A DNA stretch of 64,000 nt from Pseudomonas atagonensis (GCF_011369485.1 NZ_VXCA01000003.1:62001-126000), one strand, 5' to 3'. Positions 42,126 through 51,269 are shown, counted from the stretch's first letter. Program-made: numbers and translations. Notes: generated by a model from the letters alone, not told the origin.

Positions 42126-42635
42126 ATGAGCACGGATCGCCAAAAATCTTTTATTGGAACCCTGAGTTGCGAAGGCCGCCCAATCTGTATCGAATGGGTC
42201 TTCAGAGAAGGACGCGGCGGCTACACGTTATTAGTCGCAAACGCCGATAAAGACCCCGCCAGATTTTACTTTCGCTGGGAGCGCAACGCCTACATTCTCT
42301 ACGTTCGCGACCCATCGCACATTGGCCAGCTGGTCAATTTGAACGGTCACGGCGAGCTCGCCGTCAGCCCGCCCGCCGAGGCGAACAGCATCAATTTCGA
42401 TCTGGACGGGATGACACTGGACAACTTCGAAAACAACACCGTCAAGCTGCATCTGTTCGTCGGCAACAAACACTTGATCACCATGAAAGGTACATCGAAC
42501 AGCCCGTTTCCGTCCGGCCGTGACATCCCGGAAAAGATTTACTTCGAGTCTAAATCCGATCAAGCATTTGCTTACTTCACCGTCAATATACTCGAGCGAA
42601 ATGCGCCTTACATCAGTCACCCCGATGAAGTTTGA
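42126..42635 (+). CDS. Unrecognised 169-residue protein
   Basis: I do not recognise this protein. It is rich in beta-prone and aromatic residues (RFYFRWERNAYILYV; LHLFVGNKHLITM), has no signal peptide, no membrane segment, no Cys pair and one Cys only (in LSCEGR), suggesting a single cytoplasmic beta domain. ATG 42126 has a good AAGGA site (42114-42118). The gene lies alone between morA and glyA, in DNA more AT-rich upstream than its neighbours (41964-42125), which suggests local insertion. Nothing indicates its function. It could also be an exported-by-other-route or lectin-like protein, but I have no evidence for that. Confidence 0.7.
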   Translation: MSTDRQKSFIGTLSCEGRPICIEWVFREGRGGYTLLVANADKDPARFYFRWERNAYILYVRDPSHIGQLVNLNGHGELAVSPPAEANSINFDLDGMTLDNFENNTVKLHLFVGNKHLITMKGTSNSPFPSGRDIPEKIYFESKSDQAFAYFTVNILERNAPYISHPDEV

Positions 42636-42688
42636 ATAAACCGTTATTAGAACATCGTGCCAATGTTTGAACATTAGCGCTGACAAGA

Positions 42689-42773
42689 TGCTTTTGCGAG
42701 CAACCCCGGCCCCATAGTTGACCCTCAGTTCAACTATCGAGTCGAGTTTGCTCGCGAGAGGCCGGTAAAAGCA
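42689..42773. repeat. Degenerate long palindrome, REP-like
   Basis: Nested arms are TGCTTTT/AAAAGCA (42689/42767), CGAGCAA/TTGCTCG (42697/42748) and ATAGTTGA/TCAACTAT (42714/42730). It partly resembles the GAGCAAGCCCGCTCCCAC REP class but is decayed. It lies in the gap before glyA. Confidence 0.6.
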
Positions 42774-42889
42774 CCGCACATCTGTCATGAACGCCACTTG
42801 TCTGCGACATGATGTCGTTTCATATGCCATCTAAAAGCCGTTGGGTTAGAATGCCTCCCTTTTCTGCCCCCCGATCCTTGAGGACTGCC

Positions 42890-44143
42890 ATGTTCAGCCG
42901 TGATTTGACTATTGCCAAGTACGACGCCGACCTTTTTGCCGCCATGGAGCAAGAAGCTCAGCGCCAGGAAGAACACATCGAGCTGATCGCTTCGGAAAAC
43001 TACACCAGCCCAGCGGTGATGGAAGCTCAAGGCTCGGTATTGACCAACAAATACGCCGAAGGCTACCCAGGCAAGCGCTACTACGGTGGTTGCGAGTTCG
43101 TCGACGTTGTCGAGCAACTGGCCATCGACCGCGCCAAAGAGCTGTTCGGCGCTGATTACGCCAACGTTCAGCCGCACGCAGGTTCGCAAGCAAACGCTGC
43201 TGTTTACCTGGCCCTGCTGTCGGCCGGTGACACCATCCTGGGCATGAGCCTGGCCCACGGCGGTCACCTGACTCACGGCGCCAGCGTTTCCTCCTCCGGC
43301 AAGCTGTACAACGCCATCCAGTACGGCATCGACGCCAACGGCCTGATCGACTACGACGAAGTCGAGCGTCTGGCGGTAGAGCACAAGCCAAAAATGATCG
43401 TGGCCGGTTTCTCTGCCTACTCGCAGATTCTGGATTTCCCACGCTTCCGCGCCATTGCTGACAAAGTCGGCGCTTACCTGTTTGTCGACATGGCTCACGT
43501 GGCCGGTCTGGTCGCCGCTGGTGTCTACCCGAACCCGGTGCCATTCGCTGACGTCGTGACCACCACCACGCACAAGACCCTGCGCGGTCCACGTGGCGGC
43601 CTGATCCTGGCGCGCGCCAACGCCGACATCGAGAAGAAGCTGAACTCCGCGGTATTCCCGGGCGCCCAGGGTGGCCCGCTGGAGCACGTGATCGCTGCCA
43701 AGGCGATCTGCTTCAAGGAAGCACTGCAGCCTGAGTTCAAGGCTTACCAGCAACAAGTGGTGAAAAACGCCCAGGCCATGGCCAGCGTGTTCATCGAGCG
43801 CGGTTTCGACGTAGTGTCGGGCGGTACTGAAAACCACCTGTTCCTGCTGTCGCTGATCAAGCAGGAAATCTCCGGTAAAGACGCCGACGCCGCTCTGGGC
43901 AAAGCGTTCATCACCGTGAACAAGAACTCCGTGCCAAACGACCCACGCTCGCCGTTCGTCACCTCCGGCCTGCGCTTCGGTACTCCGGCTGTGACCACTC
44001 GTGGCTTTAAAGAAGCAGAGTGCAAAGAGCTGGCCGGCTGGATCTGCGACATCCTGGCAGACTTGAACAACGAAGCGGTGATCGACGCTGTTCGCGAGAA
44101 AGTCAAAGCCATCTGCAAGAAACTGCCGGTATACGGCGCTTAA
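42890..44143 (+). CDS. glyA: Serine hydroxymethyltransferase
   Basis: GlyA interconverts serine and glycine with tetrahydrofolate, using PLP. The 417-residue protein has [11 protein letters not shown], the PLP-lysine motif [13 protein letters not shown], and [10 protein letters not shown]. Pseudomonads usually carry more than one glyA; this is the copy next to morA. ATG 42890 follows a TGAGGACT site. A strong terminator follows. Confidence 0.95.
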   Translation: MFSRDLTIAKYDADLFAAMEQEAQRQEEHIELIASENYTSPAVMEAQGSVLTNKYAEGYPGKRYYGGCEFVDVVEQLAIDRAKELFGADYANVQPHAGSQANAAVYLALLSAGDTILGMSLAHGGHLTHGASVSSSGKLYNAIQYGIDANGLIDYDEVERLAVEHKPKMIVAGFSAYSQILDFPRFRAIADKVGAYLFVDMAHVAGLVAAGVYPNPVPFADVVTTTTHKTLRGPRGGLILARANADIEKKLNSAVFPGAQGGPLEHVIAAKAICFKEALQPEFKAYQQQVVKNAQAMASVFIERGFDVVSGGTENHLFLLSLIKQEISGKDADAALGKAFITVNKNSVPNDPRSPFVTSGLRFGTPAVTTRGFKEAECKELAGWICDILADLNNEAVIDAVREKVKAICKKLPVYGA

Positions 44144-44165
44144 TTGCGACGTTAAATCTGCAGCA

Positions 44166-44201
44166 TGAAAAACCGGCCAAGTGATTGGCCGGTTTTTTTT
44201 C
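44166..44201 (+). terminator. Terminator after glyA
   Basis: AACCGGCCAA and TTGGCCGGTT form a perfect stem with loop GTGA, then eight T. Confidence 0.92.
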
Positions 44202-44252
44202 ACCTGAAATTTTTCAAACGCCTGAACCGCTCAAGAATGGGACTTGCCGCAC

Positions 44253-44270
44253 AACTGGTCAGACCGGTCA
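44253..44270. promoter_or_regulatory. Candidate GntR/FCD-type operator before the C4-dicarboxylate carrier
   Basis: ACTGGTCAGACCGGT (44254-44269 region) is a near-palindrome of the TGGTnnnACCA kind bound by FCD-family GntR regulators (as in PdhR and LldR sites). It lies about 150 bases before the carrier gene, whose downstream neighbours encode two FCD-type regulators. Binding is inference. Confidence 0.45.
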
Positions 44271-44419
44271 TGCCAATTCGTCACTTTTCACTTGCGATCC
44301 CTAAAAAACAGCGCCTAGACTGCACCCGCACTGGACATACCGGTAAGACCACAATAATTAAGTCCTGAATCTGATGCGCCAAGCGCACGGCAGCCAGGAC
44401 ACCGACCAGGATTCCTCCC

Positions 44420-45733
44420 ATGCTCAGATGGTGCTCGCGTTCAATCTTCCTCCAAGTGGTTCTCGGACTGATGCTCGGCATCGTCTGCGGGCTGACCCTT
44501 CCTGAATACTCGGCCCAGCTCAAACCGCTCGGCGACGGCTTCATCAAACTGATCAAGATGCTCATCGGCCTGATCGTGTTCTGCGTGGTGGTCAGCGGCA
44601 TCAGCGGCGCCGGCGATCTGAAGAAGGTCGGGCGCATCGGCCTCAAGTCGGTGATCTACTTCGAAGTGCTGACCACCATCGCGTTGGTGATCGGTCTGGT
44701 CTTCGCCTTCAGCACCGGCATCGGCAGTGGCGCGAACATTCATCTGGAGCAGCTCTCTGCCGCCGACATGGGCGACATCGCCGAACGCGGCCAGCACATG
44801 CACACCACCACGCAGTTCCTGATGGATCTGATTCCGACCTCGGTGATCGGTGCGTTTGCCGACAACAACATTCTGCAAGTGCTGCTGTTTTCGGTGCTGT
44901 TTGGCAGTGCGTTGAACCTGGTGGGCGAAGCGGCTTCCGGGATCTCGCGGCTGATCAACGAATTGAGCCATGTAATCTTCCGGATCATGGGCATGATCGT
45001 GCGTCTGGCGCCGATTGGCGTGTTCGGCGCCATCGCCTTCACCACCAGCAAATATGGCCTCGACTCGCTGCAACATCTGGGCAGTCTGGTCGGCTTGTTT
45101 TACCTGACCTGCATCGCGTTCGTCAGCGTGATTCTCGGTCTGGTGATGCGCGCCTCCGGCCTGCGCATGTGGCCGTTGCTCAAGTACCTGCGTGAAGAAT
45201 TGCTGATCGTGATGGGCACCGCTTCGTCCGACGCTGTGCTGCCACAGATAATGCGCAAACTCGAACATCTGGGCATTGGCAGCTCGACCGTCGGGCTGGT
45301 GATTCCCACTGGTTACTCGTTCAACCTCGACGGTTTTTCGATTTACCTGACCCTGGCCATCGTCTTCATTGCCAACGCCACCGGTACGCCGCTGGCCATG
45401 ACTGATCTGCTGACGATTTTGCTGGTGTCGCTGATTACCTCCAAAGGTGCCCACGGCATTCCGGGTTCGGCGCTGGTGATTCTGGCGGCCACGCTGACGG
45501 CCATCCCGGCGATTCCGGTGGTCGGTCTGGTGCTGGTGCTGGCGGTGGACTGGTTCATGGGCATCGGTCGCGCGCTGACCAACCTGATCGGCAACTGCGT
45601 CGCCACCGTGGCCATCGCCCGCTGGGAAAAGGACATCGACGTGCAGCGGGCGAACAAAGTGCTCAACGGCGAGCAGGGCTATAACTTTCAGCCGAGAAAA
45701 TCCGTCGTTCAAGCGGCGGCCAAAGAATTCTGA
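44420..45733 (+). CDS. DctA-like C4-dicarboxylate / amino acid:cation symporter
   Basis: This 437-residue inner-membrane carrier is of the DAACS family, close to E. coli DctA in sequence. It has about eight hydrophobic segments plus re-entrant loops with the serine-rich GTASSDAVLP (HP1) and PTGYSFNLDGFSIYL (TM7) motifs, which line the substrate site. Likely substrates are succinate, fumarate and malate, but the precise one is not fixed by sequence. It is followed within 50 bases by a GntR/FCD regulator, suggesting local control. A possible -35/-10 pair lies at 44292-44321 (TTGCGA, 18 bases, TAGACT). Pseudomonads have several DctA-type paralogues, so I give no symbol. Confidence 0.9.
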   Translation: MLRWCSRSIFLQVVLGLMLGIVCGLTLPEYSAQLKPLGDGFIKLIKMLIGLIVFCVVVSGISGAGDLKKVGRIGLKSVIYFEVLTTIALVIGLVFAFSTGIGSGANIHLEQLSAADMGDIAERGQHMHTTTQFLMDLIPTSVIGAFADNNILQVLLFSVLFGSALNLVGEAASGISRLINELSHVIFRIMGMIVRLAPIGVFGAIAFTTSKYGLDSLQHLGSLVGLFYLTCIAFVSVILGLVMRASGLRMWPLLKYLREELLIVMGTASSDAVLPQIMRKLEHLGIGSSTVGLVIPTGYSFNLDGFSIYLTLAIVFIANATGTPLAMTDLLTILLVSLITSKGAHGIPGSALVILAATLTAIPAIPVVGLVLVLAVDWFMGIGRALTNLIGNCVATVAIARWEKDIDVQRANKVLNGEQGYNFQPRKSVVQAAAKEF

Positions 45734-45782
45734 ATGAGTGCCGTGCCTGCGCCAATGCAGGCACGGCTCATGGAGCGAACAC

Positions 45783-46487
45783 GTGATTACTACATCAACC
45801 GTCGTCAACTCAGTGGTCGAAAAACTTCGCGCCGCATTGGCTCGAGGTCAGTGGCGCTCCGGCGACATGCTGCCGGGCCAGCGCGAACTGGCCGAACAAC
45901 TGGGCATCAGCCGCCCGAGCCTGCGCGAAGCGGTGATCGTGCTGGAAACCCTCGGCCTGGTGCGTTCGATGCCGGGCAAAGGCGTGGTGGTGCTCGACGC
46001 GCAAATCGGCGACAGCCAAAGCCACGACAGCGCAGTGACCGGCGCCAGCCTCGAAGACGTCCTGCAACTGCGTTACACCCTTGAGCCGTTCATCGTCGGC
46101 CTCGTTGCGCAGTCGATCAGCAGCAAGGAAGTCGGCCAGTTGCGCCTGACCCTGATGGACATGCGCGAAGCCCTCGAAGCAAATGACAGCGAAGCCGGGG
46201 TCAGCGCCTACATCGCGTTCCACGAAGAGTTGTTCACCCTGACCTCGAACCCGATTTTCCAGAGCGTGGTGCAACAGACCAGCAACGCCCTCAAGCAAAG
46301 TGCCGAAGTACTGCGCAACTCTCCGGAGCATCTGGCCGAACGCCTTGAAGAAAACGAAGCCGTGGTGCGCGCAATCCGCAGCAAGAACAGCGCCCAGGCC
46401 AGTGCCGAAATGCGTCGGCACATCCTGCGTGAAGGTCAACGGATGGGCATCGAGCTGAATATTCCGGAAGACAACTTGAGCCACTGA
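45783..46487 (+). CDS. GntR-family regulator, FCD subfamily
   Basis: This 234-residue regulator has an N-terminal winged helix (VVEKLRAALARGQWRSGDMLPGQRELAEQLG; SRPSLREAVIVLE) and a C-terminal FCD ligand domain whose acids and metal-binding residues (LRYTLEPFIVGL; FHEELF) are typical. Start at GTG 45783, with GGAG at 45771. It sits directly after the dicarboxylate carrier and before a second GntR-like gene. It probably regulates the carrier in response to a carboxylate; that is inference from position. Confidence 0.88.
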   Translation: MITTSTVVNSVVEKLRAALARGQWRSGDMLPGQRELAEQLGISRPSLREAVIVLETLGLVRSMPGKGVVVLDAQIGDSQSHDSAVTGASLEDVLQLRYTLEPFIVGLVAQSISSKEVGQLRLTLMDMREALEANDSEAGVSAYIAFHEELFTLTSNPIFQSVVQQTSNALKQSAEVLRNSPEHLAERLEENEAVVRAIRSKNSAQASAEMRRHILREGQRMGIELNIPEDNLSH

Positions 46488-46511
46488 ATTTACTCACTCT
46501 GGAGACCGGCC

Positions 46512-47222
46512 ATGAACAGCCTCGCCACGCCGTCGCACCGTCGCCAGATGTCGACGGCCCTGCCCTTCTCCCGCCTGCAAACGCCGGTGGATGATCTGTA
46601 TCCCCGGTTGTTCGATGCGATTCTCGAACAACATCTTGACGCTGCCAGCCGCTTTACCGAAGAGAGTCTCAAGCACATGTTCGGTGTCAGCCGCGCGGAT
46701 GTGCGTCGGGCGCTGACCCAACTGTCCCACGAACAGATCATCGTGCTGCGGGCCAACCATCGGCCGCGCGTAGCCGCGCCGGACGCCGAGCAGACGCGGC
46801 AGACCCTGCACGCACGGCGCCTGGCCGAGAACACGCTGGTGCGACTGGCTTGCCAGCATGCGCAGGCTGAAGACTTGAAGTGCCTGCGCGCCTTGATCGA
46901 GCGCGAGCGTCAGGCTGTGGACAAAGATCGACGCGGCGCGGCGATTCGCCTGTCCGGGGAGGTTCATTTGCAGTTGGCGAAAATGGCCGGGAATGCGCCG
47001 TTGGCGCATTTTCTCGGCACGCTGGTTCCACTGACTTCACTGGCAATTGCGCTAAGTCAGCACCAGACGCACAGCTGTTGCGCGTGGCAGGAACATTTGG
47101 CCTTGGTTGAGGCGGTGGAGCGAGGTGATGCTTGCAGAGCCGGTATGCTGATGAATCAGCATCTGGACCATCTTGAGCAGACCCTGCTGGGTTCAGTCAT
47201 CGGGCATTGTGTTGTCGGTTAG
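46512..47222 (+). CDS. GntR-family regulator with FCD domain (second)
   Basis: This 236-residue protein has an FCD C-terminal half (ARRLAENTLVRLACQHAQAED; SGEVHLQLAKMAG; HQTHSCCAWQEHLALVEAVERGD) and an N-terminal winged helix (RFTEESLKHMFGVSRADVRRALTQLS). An N-terminal 20-residue polar extension precedes it. It has a GGAGA-type ribosome site and follows the first regulator by 24 bases, so both are in one transcript. It may regulate the same locus or another one. No ligand can be named. Confidence 0.85.
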   Translation: MNSLATPSHRRQMSTALPFSRLQTPVDDLYPRLFDAILEQHLDAASRFTEESLKHMFGVSRADVRRALTQLSHEQIIVLRANHRPRVAAPDAEQTRQTLHARRLAENTLVRLACQHAQAEDLKCLRALIERERQAVDKDRRGAAIRLSGEVHLQLAKMAGNAPLAHFLGTLVPLTSLAIALSQHQTHSCCAWQEHLALVEAVERGDACRAGMLMNQHLDHLEQTLLGSVIGHCVVG

Positions 47223-47224
47223 AT

Positions 47225-47318
47225 CGCCTTCGCGAGCAAGCCCGCTGCCACAATGAATTGCATTCCGCCTGACCGAATGCAGTCCATTGTGGGAGCGGGC
47301 TTGCTCGCGAAGAGGCCC
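47225..47318. repeat. Paired REP elements (GAGCAAGCCCGCTCCCAC class)
   Basis: GCCTTCGCGAGCAAGCCCGC (from 47226) and its inverted partner (GTGGGAGCGGGCTTGCTCGC, to 47310) enclose ~35 bases. The first copy has a C-to-G change (GCTGCCAC). The gap separates the regulator from yjiA. Confidence 0.85.
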
Positions 47319-47335
47319 TTACCGCCACCACAAAT

Positions 47336-48316
47336 TCAATTCTGCTGCGCCGCCACCCTGGTAAACCCCGCCCGGATTTTCTCCTCCGGCAAATCGTCGG
47401 CGATAAACACGATCACGCTTTCTCGCGTCTCACCCTCGGCCCACTCGGTGTCCCAGTCGAAACCGTAGAGTTTCAGTACGCCCTGAAACACCAACCGCCG
47501 ATCTTCCCCGGCAATGTTCAGCACGCCCTTGTAACGCAGCAATTGCTTGCCGTGTTCTTCCAGCAATTCATTCATGAACTCACTGAGCTGATCGATATCC
47601 AGCGGCTGGCCGGTACGCAACACCAGACTGGAAATCCGGTCGATGGACGGCGCCTTGCTCACCTGTCGCAGGCTCAACCCGCCGCCGAGATCGGCATTCA
47701 GATTGAAACCGCGCACGTCGAGCAGTTCAGCCAGATCGATATTCCCGTGTTCGACCACACGAATCGGCGCACAACGGTTGATCCGGGTCAGGCGCTCGCT
47801 CAGCGCAGTGAACGCGGCATCATCGACCAGGTCGGTCTTGCTCACCAGCAAGCGGTCGGCAAAACCGATCTGCGCCTGGGCGATGGTCTGGCTCAGATGC
47901 TGCTCGGCGTGAGCAGCGTCCACCAAGGTGATGATGCCGTCGAGCAGGTAACGCTCGCGCAGTTCTTCGTCGATGAAAAAGGTCTGTGCCACCGGCGCCG
48001 GGTCAGCCAGGCCAGTGCACTCGATGACCAGCCGATCAAAGGCGATTTCGCCGCTGTCCAGACGCTCGAGCAGCAAGTACAGGGCTTTGGTCAGGTCTGT
48101 ATGAATGGTGCAGCAGACGCAGCCGTTGGCCAGAGTCATGACTTGCACCGGCTCGTCGCCCAGCAGTTGGCTGTCGATACCGGCGTCGCTGAATTCGTTT
48201 TCGATCACGGCGATTTTAAGGCCGTGCTCGGCTTTCAATAAATGACGCAGCAGCGTGGTCTTGCCGGCGCCGAGGAAACCGCTGAGCACCGTTACGGGTA
48301 TTGGAGAAGACAACAT
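47336..48316 (-). CDS. yjiA: COG0523/CobW-type GTPase (YjiA type)
   Basis: This 326-residue G3E GTPase has the P-loop GFLGAGKTTLLRHLL, the metal site CVCC in NGCVCCTI, ECTGLADP, and a SKTDL guanine motif; a C-terminal CobW_C domain follows. The family includes metal chaperones for zinc and other metals; E. coli YjiA binds zinc and is grouped with yjiX-btsT. It is on the same strand as the yjiX-cstA pair but separated from it by a REP-filled gap. Confidence 0.88.
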   Translation of the reverse strand: MLSSPIPVTVLSGFLGAGKTTLLRHLLKAEHGLKIAVIENEFSDAGIDSQLLGDEPVQVMTLANGCVCCTIHTDLTKALYLLLERLDSGEIAFDRLVIECTGLADPAPVAQTFFIDEELRERYLLDGIITLVDAAHAEQHLSQTIAQAQIGFADRLLVSKTDLVDDAAFTALSERLTRINRCAPIRVVEHGNIDLAELLDVRGFNLNADLGGGLSLRQVSKAPSIDRISSLVLRTGQPLDIDQLSEFMNELLEEHGKQLLRYKGVLNIAGEDRRLVFQGVLKLYGFDWDTEWAEGETRESVIVFIADDLPEEKIRAGFTRVAAQQN

Positions 48317-48352
48317 CGATCCCCTTCACAAAATTGATGAACAACAAAAAAC

Positions 48353-48446
48353 AAATGTGGGAGCGGGCTTGCTCGCGAAGGGTCGTGTCAATCGACATCG
48401 TTGCTCAATGACACAGCGCTTTCGCGAGCAAGCCCGCTCCCACAGG
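48353..48446. repeat. Paired REP elements (GAGCAAGCCCGCTCCCAC class)
   Basis: ATGTGGGAGCGGGCTTGCTC onward (from 48355) and its inverse (to 48443) enclose about 40 bases, between yjiA and yjiX. Confidence 0.85.
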
Positions 48447-48473
48447 GGATTACTGCAACCGCAGGCTGTCAGC

Positions 48474-48671
48474 TCAACAGCACTTCGGCCCACCCTTGCC
48501 ACCGTAACGGGCTTCCTGACGTTCGCGAAAGAACATCTCGTAGCTCATCACCGGTTTGTCCGGGTGTTTGGTCTGCATATGCTCGACGTAGGTGTCGTAG
48601 TCGGGCATGCCGACCATCAGGCGCGCGGCCTGCCCGAGGTATTTACCGAGGCGACTCAGGTCATTGAACAT
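48474..48671 (-). CDS. yjiX: YbdD/YjiX family small protein
   Basis: This 65-residue protein has the family motif [19 protein letters not shown] and the [10 protein letters not shown] tail ending in two cysteines. It is nearly always found next to the CstA/BtsT carriers and is presumed to assist them; in related systems it is needed for pyruvate uptake. It starts 15 bases after the carrier gene, in one operon. Confidence 0.9.
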   Translation of the reverse strand: MFNDLSRLGKYLGQAARLMVGMPDYDTYVEHMQTKHPDKPVMSYEMFFRERQEARYGGKGGPKCC

Positions 48672-48686
48672 GCTGCAATCCTCTGG

Positions 48687-50753
48687 TTACGCGTCCGGCA
48701 GAGCCTGGAATGGCGATTCTTTATCCGTACGCTCTTTTTTGCCCCAGGCAGCGATGCCGACCTTGAGCGCATAGAACAGGATGCTGAATACCACGAACAG
48801 GAACAGCGCCGTCAGCGTTGCGTTGGTGTAAGCGTTGAAGATCACGTGCTGCATCTGATCGATGCTCTTGGCCGGGGCGATCACCTGGCCCGCGGCCAGT
48901 GCATCGCTGTACTTCTTGGCCAGCGACAGGAAGCCGATCGCCGGGTTGGCGTCGAACAGCTTGATGAAGCCTGCGGTCGTGGTGCAGATCAGCAGCCAGG
49001 TGGCTGGCAGCAAGGTCACCCAGATATAGCGTTGACGCTTCATTTTGATCAGCACAACGGTGCCGAGCATCAGCGCGATACCGGCGAGCATCTGGTTGGA
49101 GATACCGAACAGCGGCCACAAGGTGTTGATGCCGCCCAGTGGATCGATTACGCCCTGGTACAGCAGCCAGCCCCACATCGCCACACAACCGGCGGTGGCG
49201 ATCAGGTTGGCGGTCCATGATTCGGTACGTTTCAACGCCGGGACGAAGGAGCCAAGCAGATCCTGCAGCATGAAACGTCCGGCACGGGTACCGGCGTCCA
49301 CAGCAGTGAGGATGAACAGCGCTTCGAACAGGATCGCAAAGTGGTACCAGAACGCCATGGTGTTTTCACCCGGCAGGACACTGTGCAGGATCTGCGCGAT
49401 ACCGACCGCCAGGGTCGGCGCACCACCGGCACGGGCCAGGATGGTGGTTTCACCAATGTCATGCGCCACGGCTTGCAGCGCTTCCGGCGTGATCGCAAAG
49501 CCCCAGCTGCTGACCATCTGCGCTACTGATGCAACATCACCGCCAACCACAGCGGCCGGGCTGTTCATGGCGAAGTACACGCCAGGCTCGATGACCGAAG
49601 CGGCAACCATCGCCATGATGGCGACGAACGACTCCATGAGCATGCCGCCGTAACCGATGTAACGGGCGTTGGTTTCGTTATCCAGCAACTTCGGCGTGGT
49701 GCCCGAAGAAATCAGTGCGTGGAAACCCGATACCGCACCGCAAGCGATGGTGATGAACAGGAACGGGAACAGACCGCCCTTCCACACCGGGCCGGTGCCG
49801 TCGACGAACTGGGTCAGCGCGGGCATTTTCAGCTCGGGCATAGTCACCAGAATGCCGATCGCCAGAGCGATGATGGTGCCGATCTTGAGGAAAGTAGACA
49901 GGTAATCGCGCGGGGCGAGGATCAGCCACACCGGCAGTACCGCCGCGACAAAACCGTAACCGATCAGCATCCAGGTGATCTGGATGCCAGTGAACGTGAA
50001 GGCCTTGGCCCAGACCGGATCAGCGGCAATCTGCCCGCCCAGCCAGATCGAACCGAGCAGCAGCAACACGCCGATGACCGAGATCTCGCCAATGCGACCC
50101 GGGCGGATGTAACGCATGTAAATGCCCATGAACATCGCGATAGGGATGGTCGCCATCACGGTGAAGATGCCCCACGGGCTCTCGGCCAATGCCTTGACCA
50201 CGATCAGCGCCAGCACCGCGAGGATGATGATCATGATCAGGAAGCAGCCGAACAGTGCGATTGTGCCGGGAATCCGGCCCATTTCTTCACGCACCATGTC
50301 GCCCAGGGAACGGCCGTTGCGACGGGTCGACATGAAGAGAACCATGAAGTCCTGCACCGCGCCCGCCAGCACCACCCCGGCAATCAGCCAGAGCGTACCG
50401 GGCAGATAGCCCATCTGCGCCGCCAGAACCGGGCCGACCAGAGGCCCTGCGCCAGCAATCGCTGCGAAGTGGTGACCGAAAAGAATGTGCTTGTTGGTCG
50501 GCACGTAGTCCAGACCGTCGTTGTTGAGCACGGCGGGGGTGGCCCGACGCGGATCGAGTTGCATCACATTGTTAGCGATGAACAGACTGTAGTAACGGTA
50601 CGCAACCAGATAGATGGCCACAGCGGCGACCACAATCCACAAGGCGTTGATCGCCTCGCCTCGGCGCAACGCCACTACGCCCAGGGCGCACGCTCCTACG
50701 ATTGCCAGCACTAGCCAGGGTAAGTGGCGTAGCAGGCTATTATTATTTTTCAT
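48687..50753 (-). CDS. CstA/BtsT carbon-starvation family carrier (pyruvate/peptide)
   Basis: This 688-residue inner-membrane protein has about 16-18 hydrophobic segments, the CstA N-terminal domain (YVPTNKHILFGHHFAAIAGAGPLVGP) and the conserved DUF4161-type C-terminus. E. coli homologues are CstA and the pyruvate/H+ symporter BtsT; the yjiX neighbour fits both, so I leave the symbol open. I start at ATG 50753 (MKNNNSLLRHLPW), the family start. A longer frame adds 24 residues with no match. Confidence 0.92.
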   Translation of the reverse strand: MKNNNSLLRHLPWLVLAIVGACALGVVALRRGEAINALWIVVAAVAIYLVAYRYYSLFIANNVMQLDPRRATPAVLNNDGLDYVPTNKHILFGHHFAAIAGAGPLVGPVLAAQMGYLPGTLWLIAGVVLAGAVQDFMVLFMSTRRNGRSLGDMVREEMGRIPGTIALFGCFLIMIIILAVLALIVVKALAESPWGIFTVMATIPIAMFMGIYMRYIRPGRIGEISVIGVLLLLGSIWLGGQIAADPVWAKAFTFTGIQITWMLIGYGFVAAVLPVWLILAPRDYLSTFLKIGTIIALAIGILVTMPELKMPALTQFVDGTGPVWKGGLFPFLFITIACGAVSGFHALISSGTTPKLLDNETNARYIGYGGMLMESFVAIMAMVAASVIEPGVYFAMNSPAAVVGGDVASVAQMVSSWGFAITPEALQAVAHDIGETTILARAGGAPTLAVGIAQILHSVLPGENTMAFWYHFAILFEALFILTAVDAGTRAGRFMLQDLLGSFVPALKRTESWTANLIATAGCVAMWGWLLYQGVIDPLGGINTLWPLFGISNQMLAGIALMLGTVVLIKMKRQRYIWVTLLPATWLLICTTTAGFIKLFDANPAIGFLSLAKKYSDALAAGQVIAPAKSIDQMQHVIFNAYTNATLTALFLFVVFSILFYALKVGIAAWGKKERTDKESPFQALPDA

Positions 50754-50912
50754 TTTATTATTCCAGCCAGGGTGGACAAGAAAGACAGCCACCCCGAGTT
50801 TAGCGCTACTGGCGGCAAAGACCATACCCCGACATTGGTCTAGACGCCTTGATCATTGGCAGCCCCCTATTGGTCGGGTCTATAGTCAGCGTACTTTCAA
50901 GAGGATTGCGCC

Positions 50913-51269
50913 ATGAGCGAGCGTCGCCGCTTCAAACGTATTGCGTTCGATGCCAAGACCGAATTGAGCCAGGGCGAGTACATCTGGCCGGTGAAGTTGA
51001 TTGATCTGTCGCTCAAGGGCCTATTGATCGAAAAACCGGAACCGTGGCTGGGGGATGAAACGCAGGACTTCAACGTCGACATTCATTTGAGCAAGGACAT
51101 CGACATTCAGATGGATGTGCAACTGGCGCACGACGATCATGGCCAACTGGGTTTCCAGTGCCGGCACATCAGCTTGGAGTCGATCCAGCGCCTGCGGCGC
51201 CTGATCGAACTCAACCTCGGGGATGAGGCCGAGCTCGAACGGGAGCTTGGCGCGTTGATGGAGCTGTGA
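50913..51269 (+). CDS. mapZ: PilZ-domain cyclic-di-GMP receptor (MapZ-like)
   Basis: This 118-residue single PilZ domain carries the c-di-GMP motifs RRFKR (RxxxR, R5-R9) and DLSLKG (DxSxxG, D31-G36). It resembles PA4608/MapZ of P. aeruginosa in sequence and position; MapZ binds the chemoreceptor methyltransferase CheR and alters flagellar switching. A ribosome site AAGAGG lies at 50898-50903. Its stop codon abuts the radA stop, with no gap. Confidence 0.85.
   Translation: MSERRRFKRIAFDAKTELSQGEYIWPVKLIDLSLKGLLIEKPEPWLGDETQDFNVDIHLSKDIDIQMDVQLAHDDHGQLGFQCRHISLESIQRLRRLIELNLGDEAELERELGALMEL

Noticed and set aside
42785-44203. Minus-strand frame opposite glyA
   Set aside because: It covers nearly all of glyA and is rich in His, Arg and Val as expected for a reverse-frame artefact.
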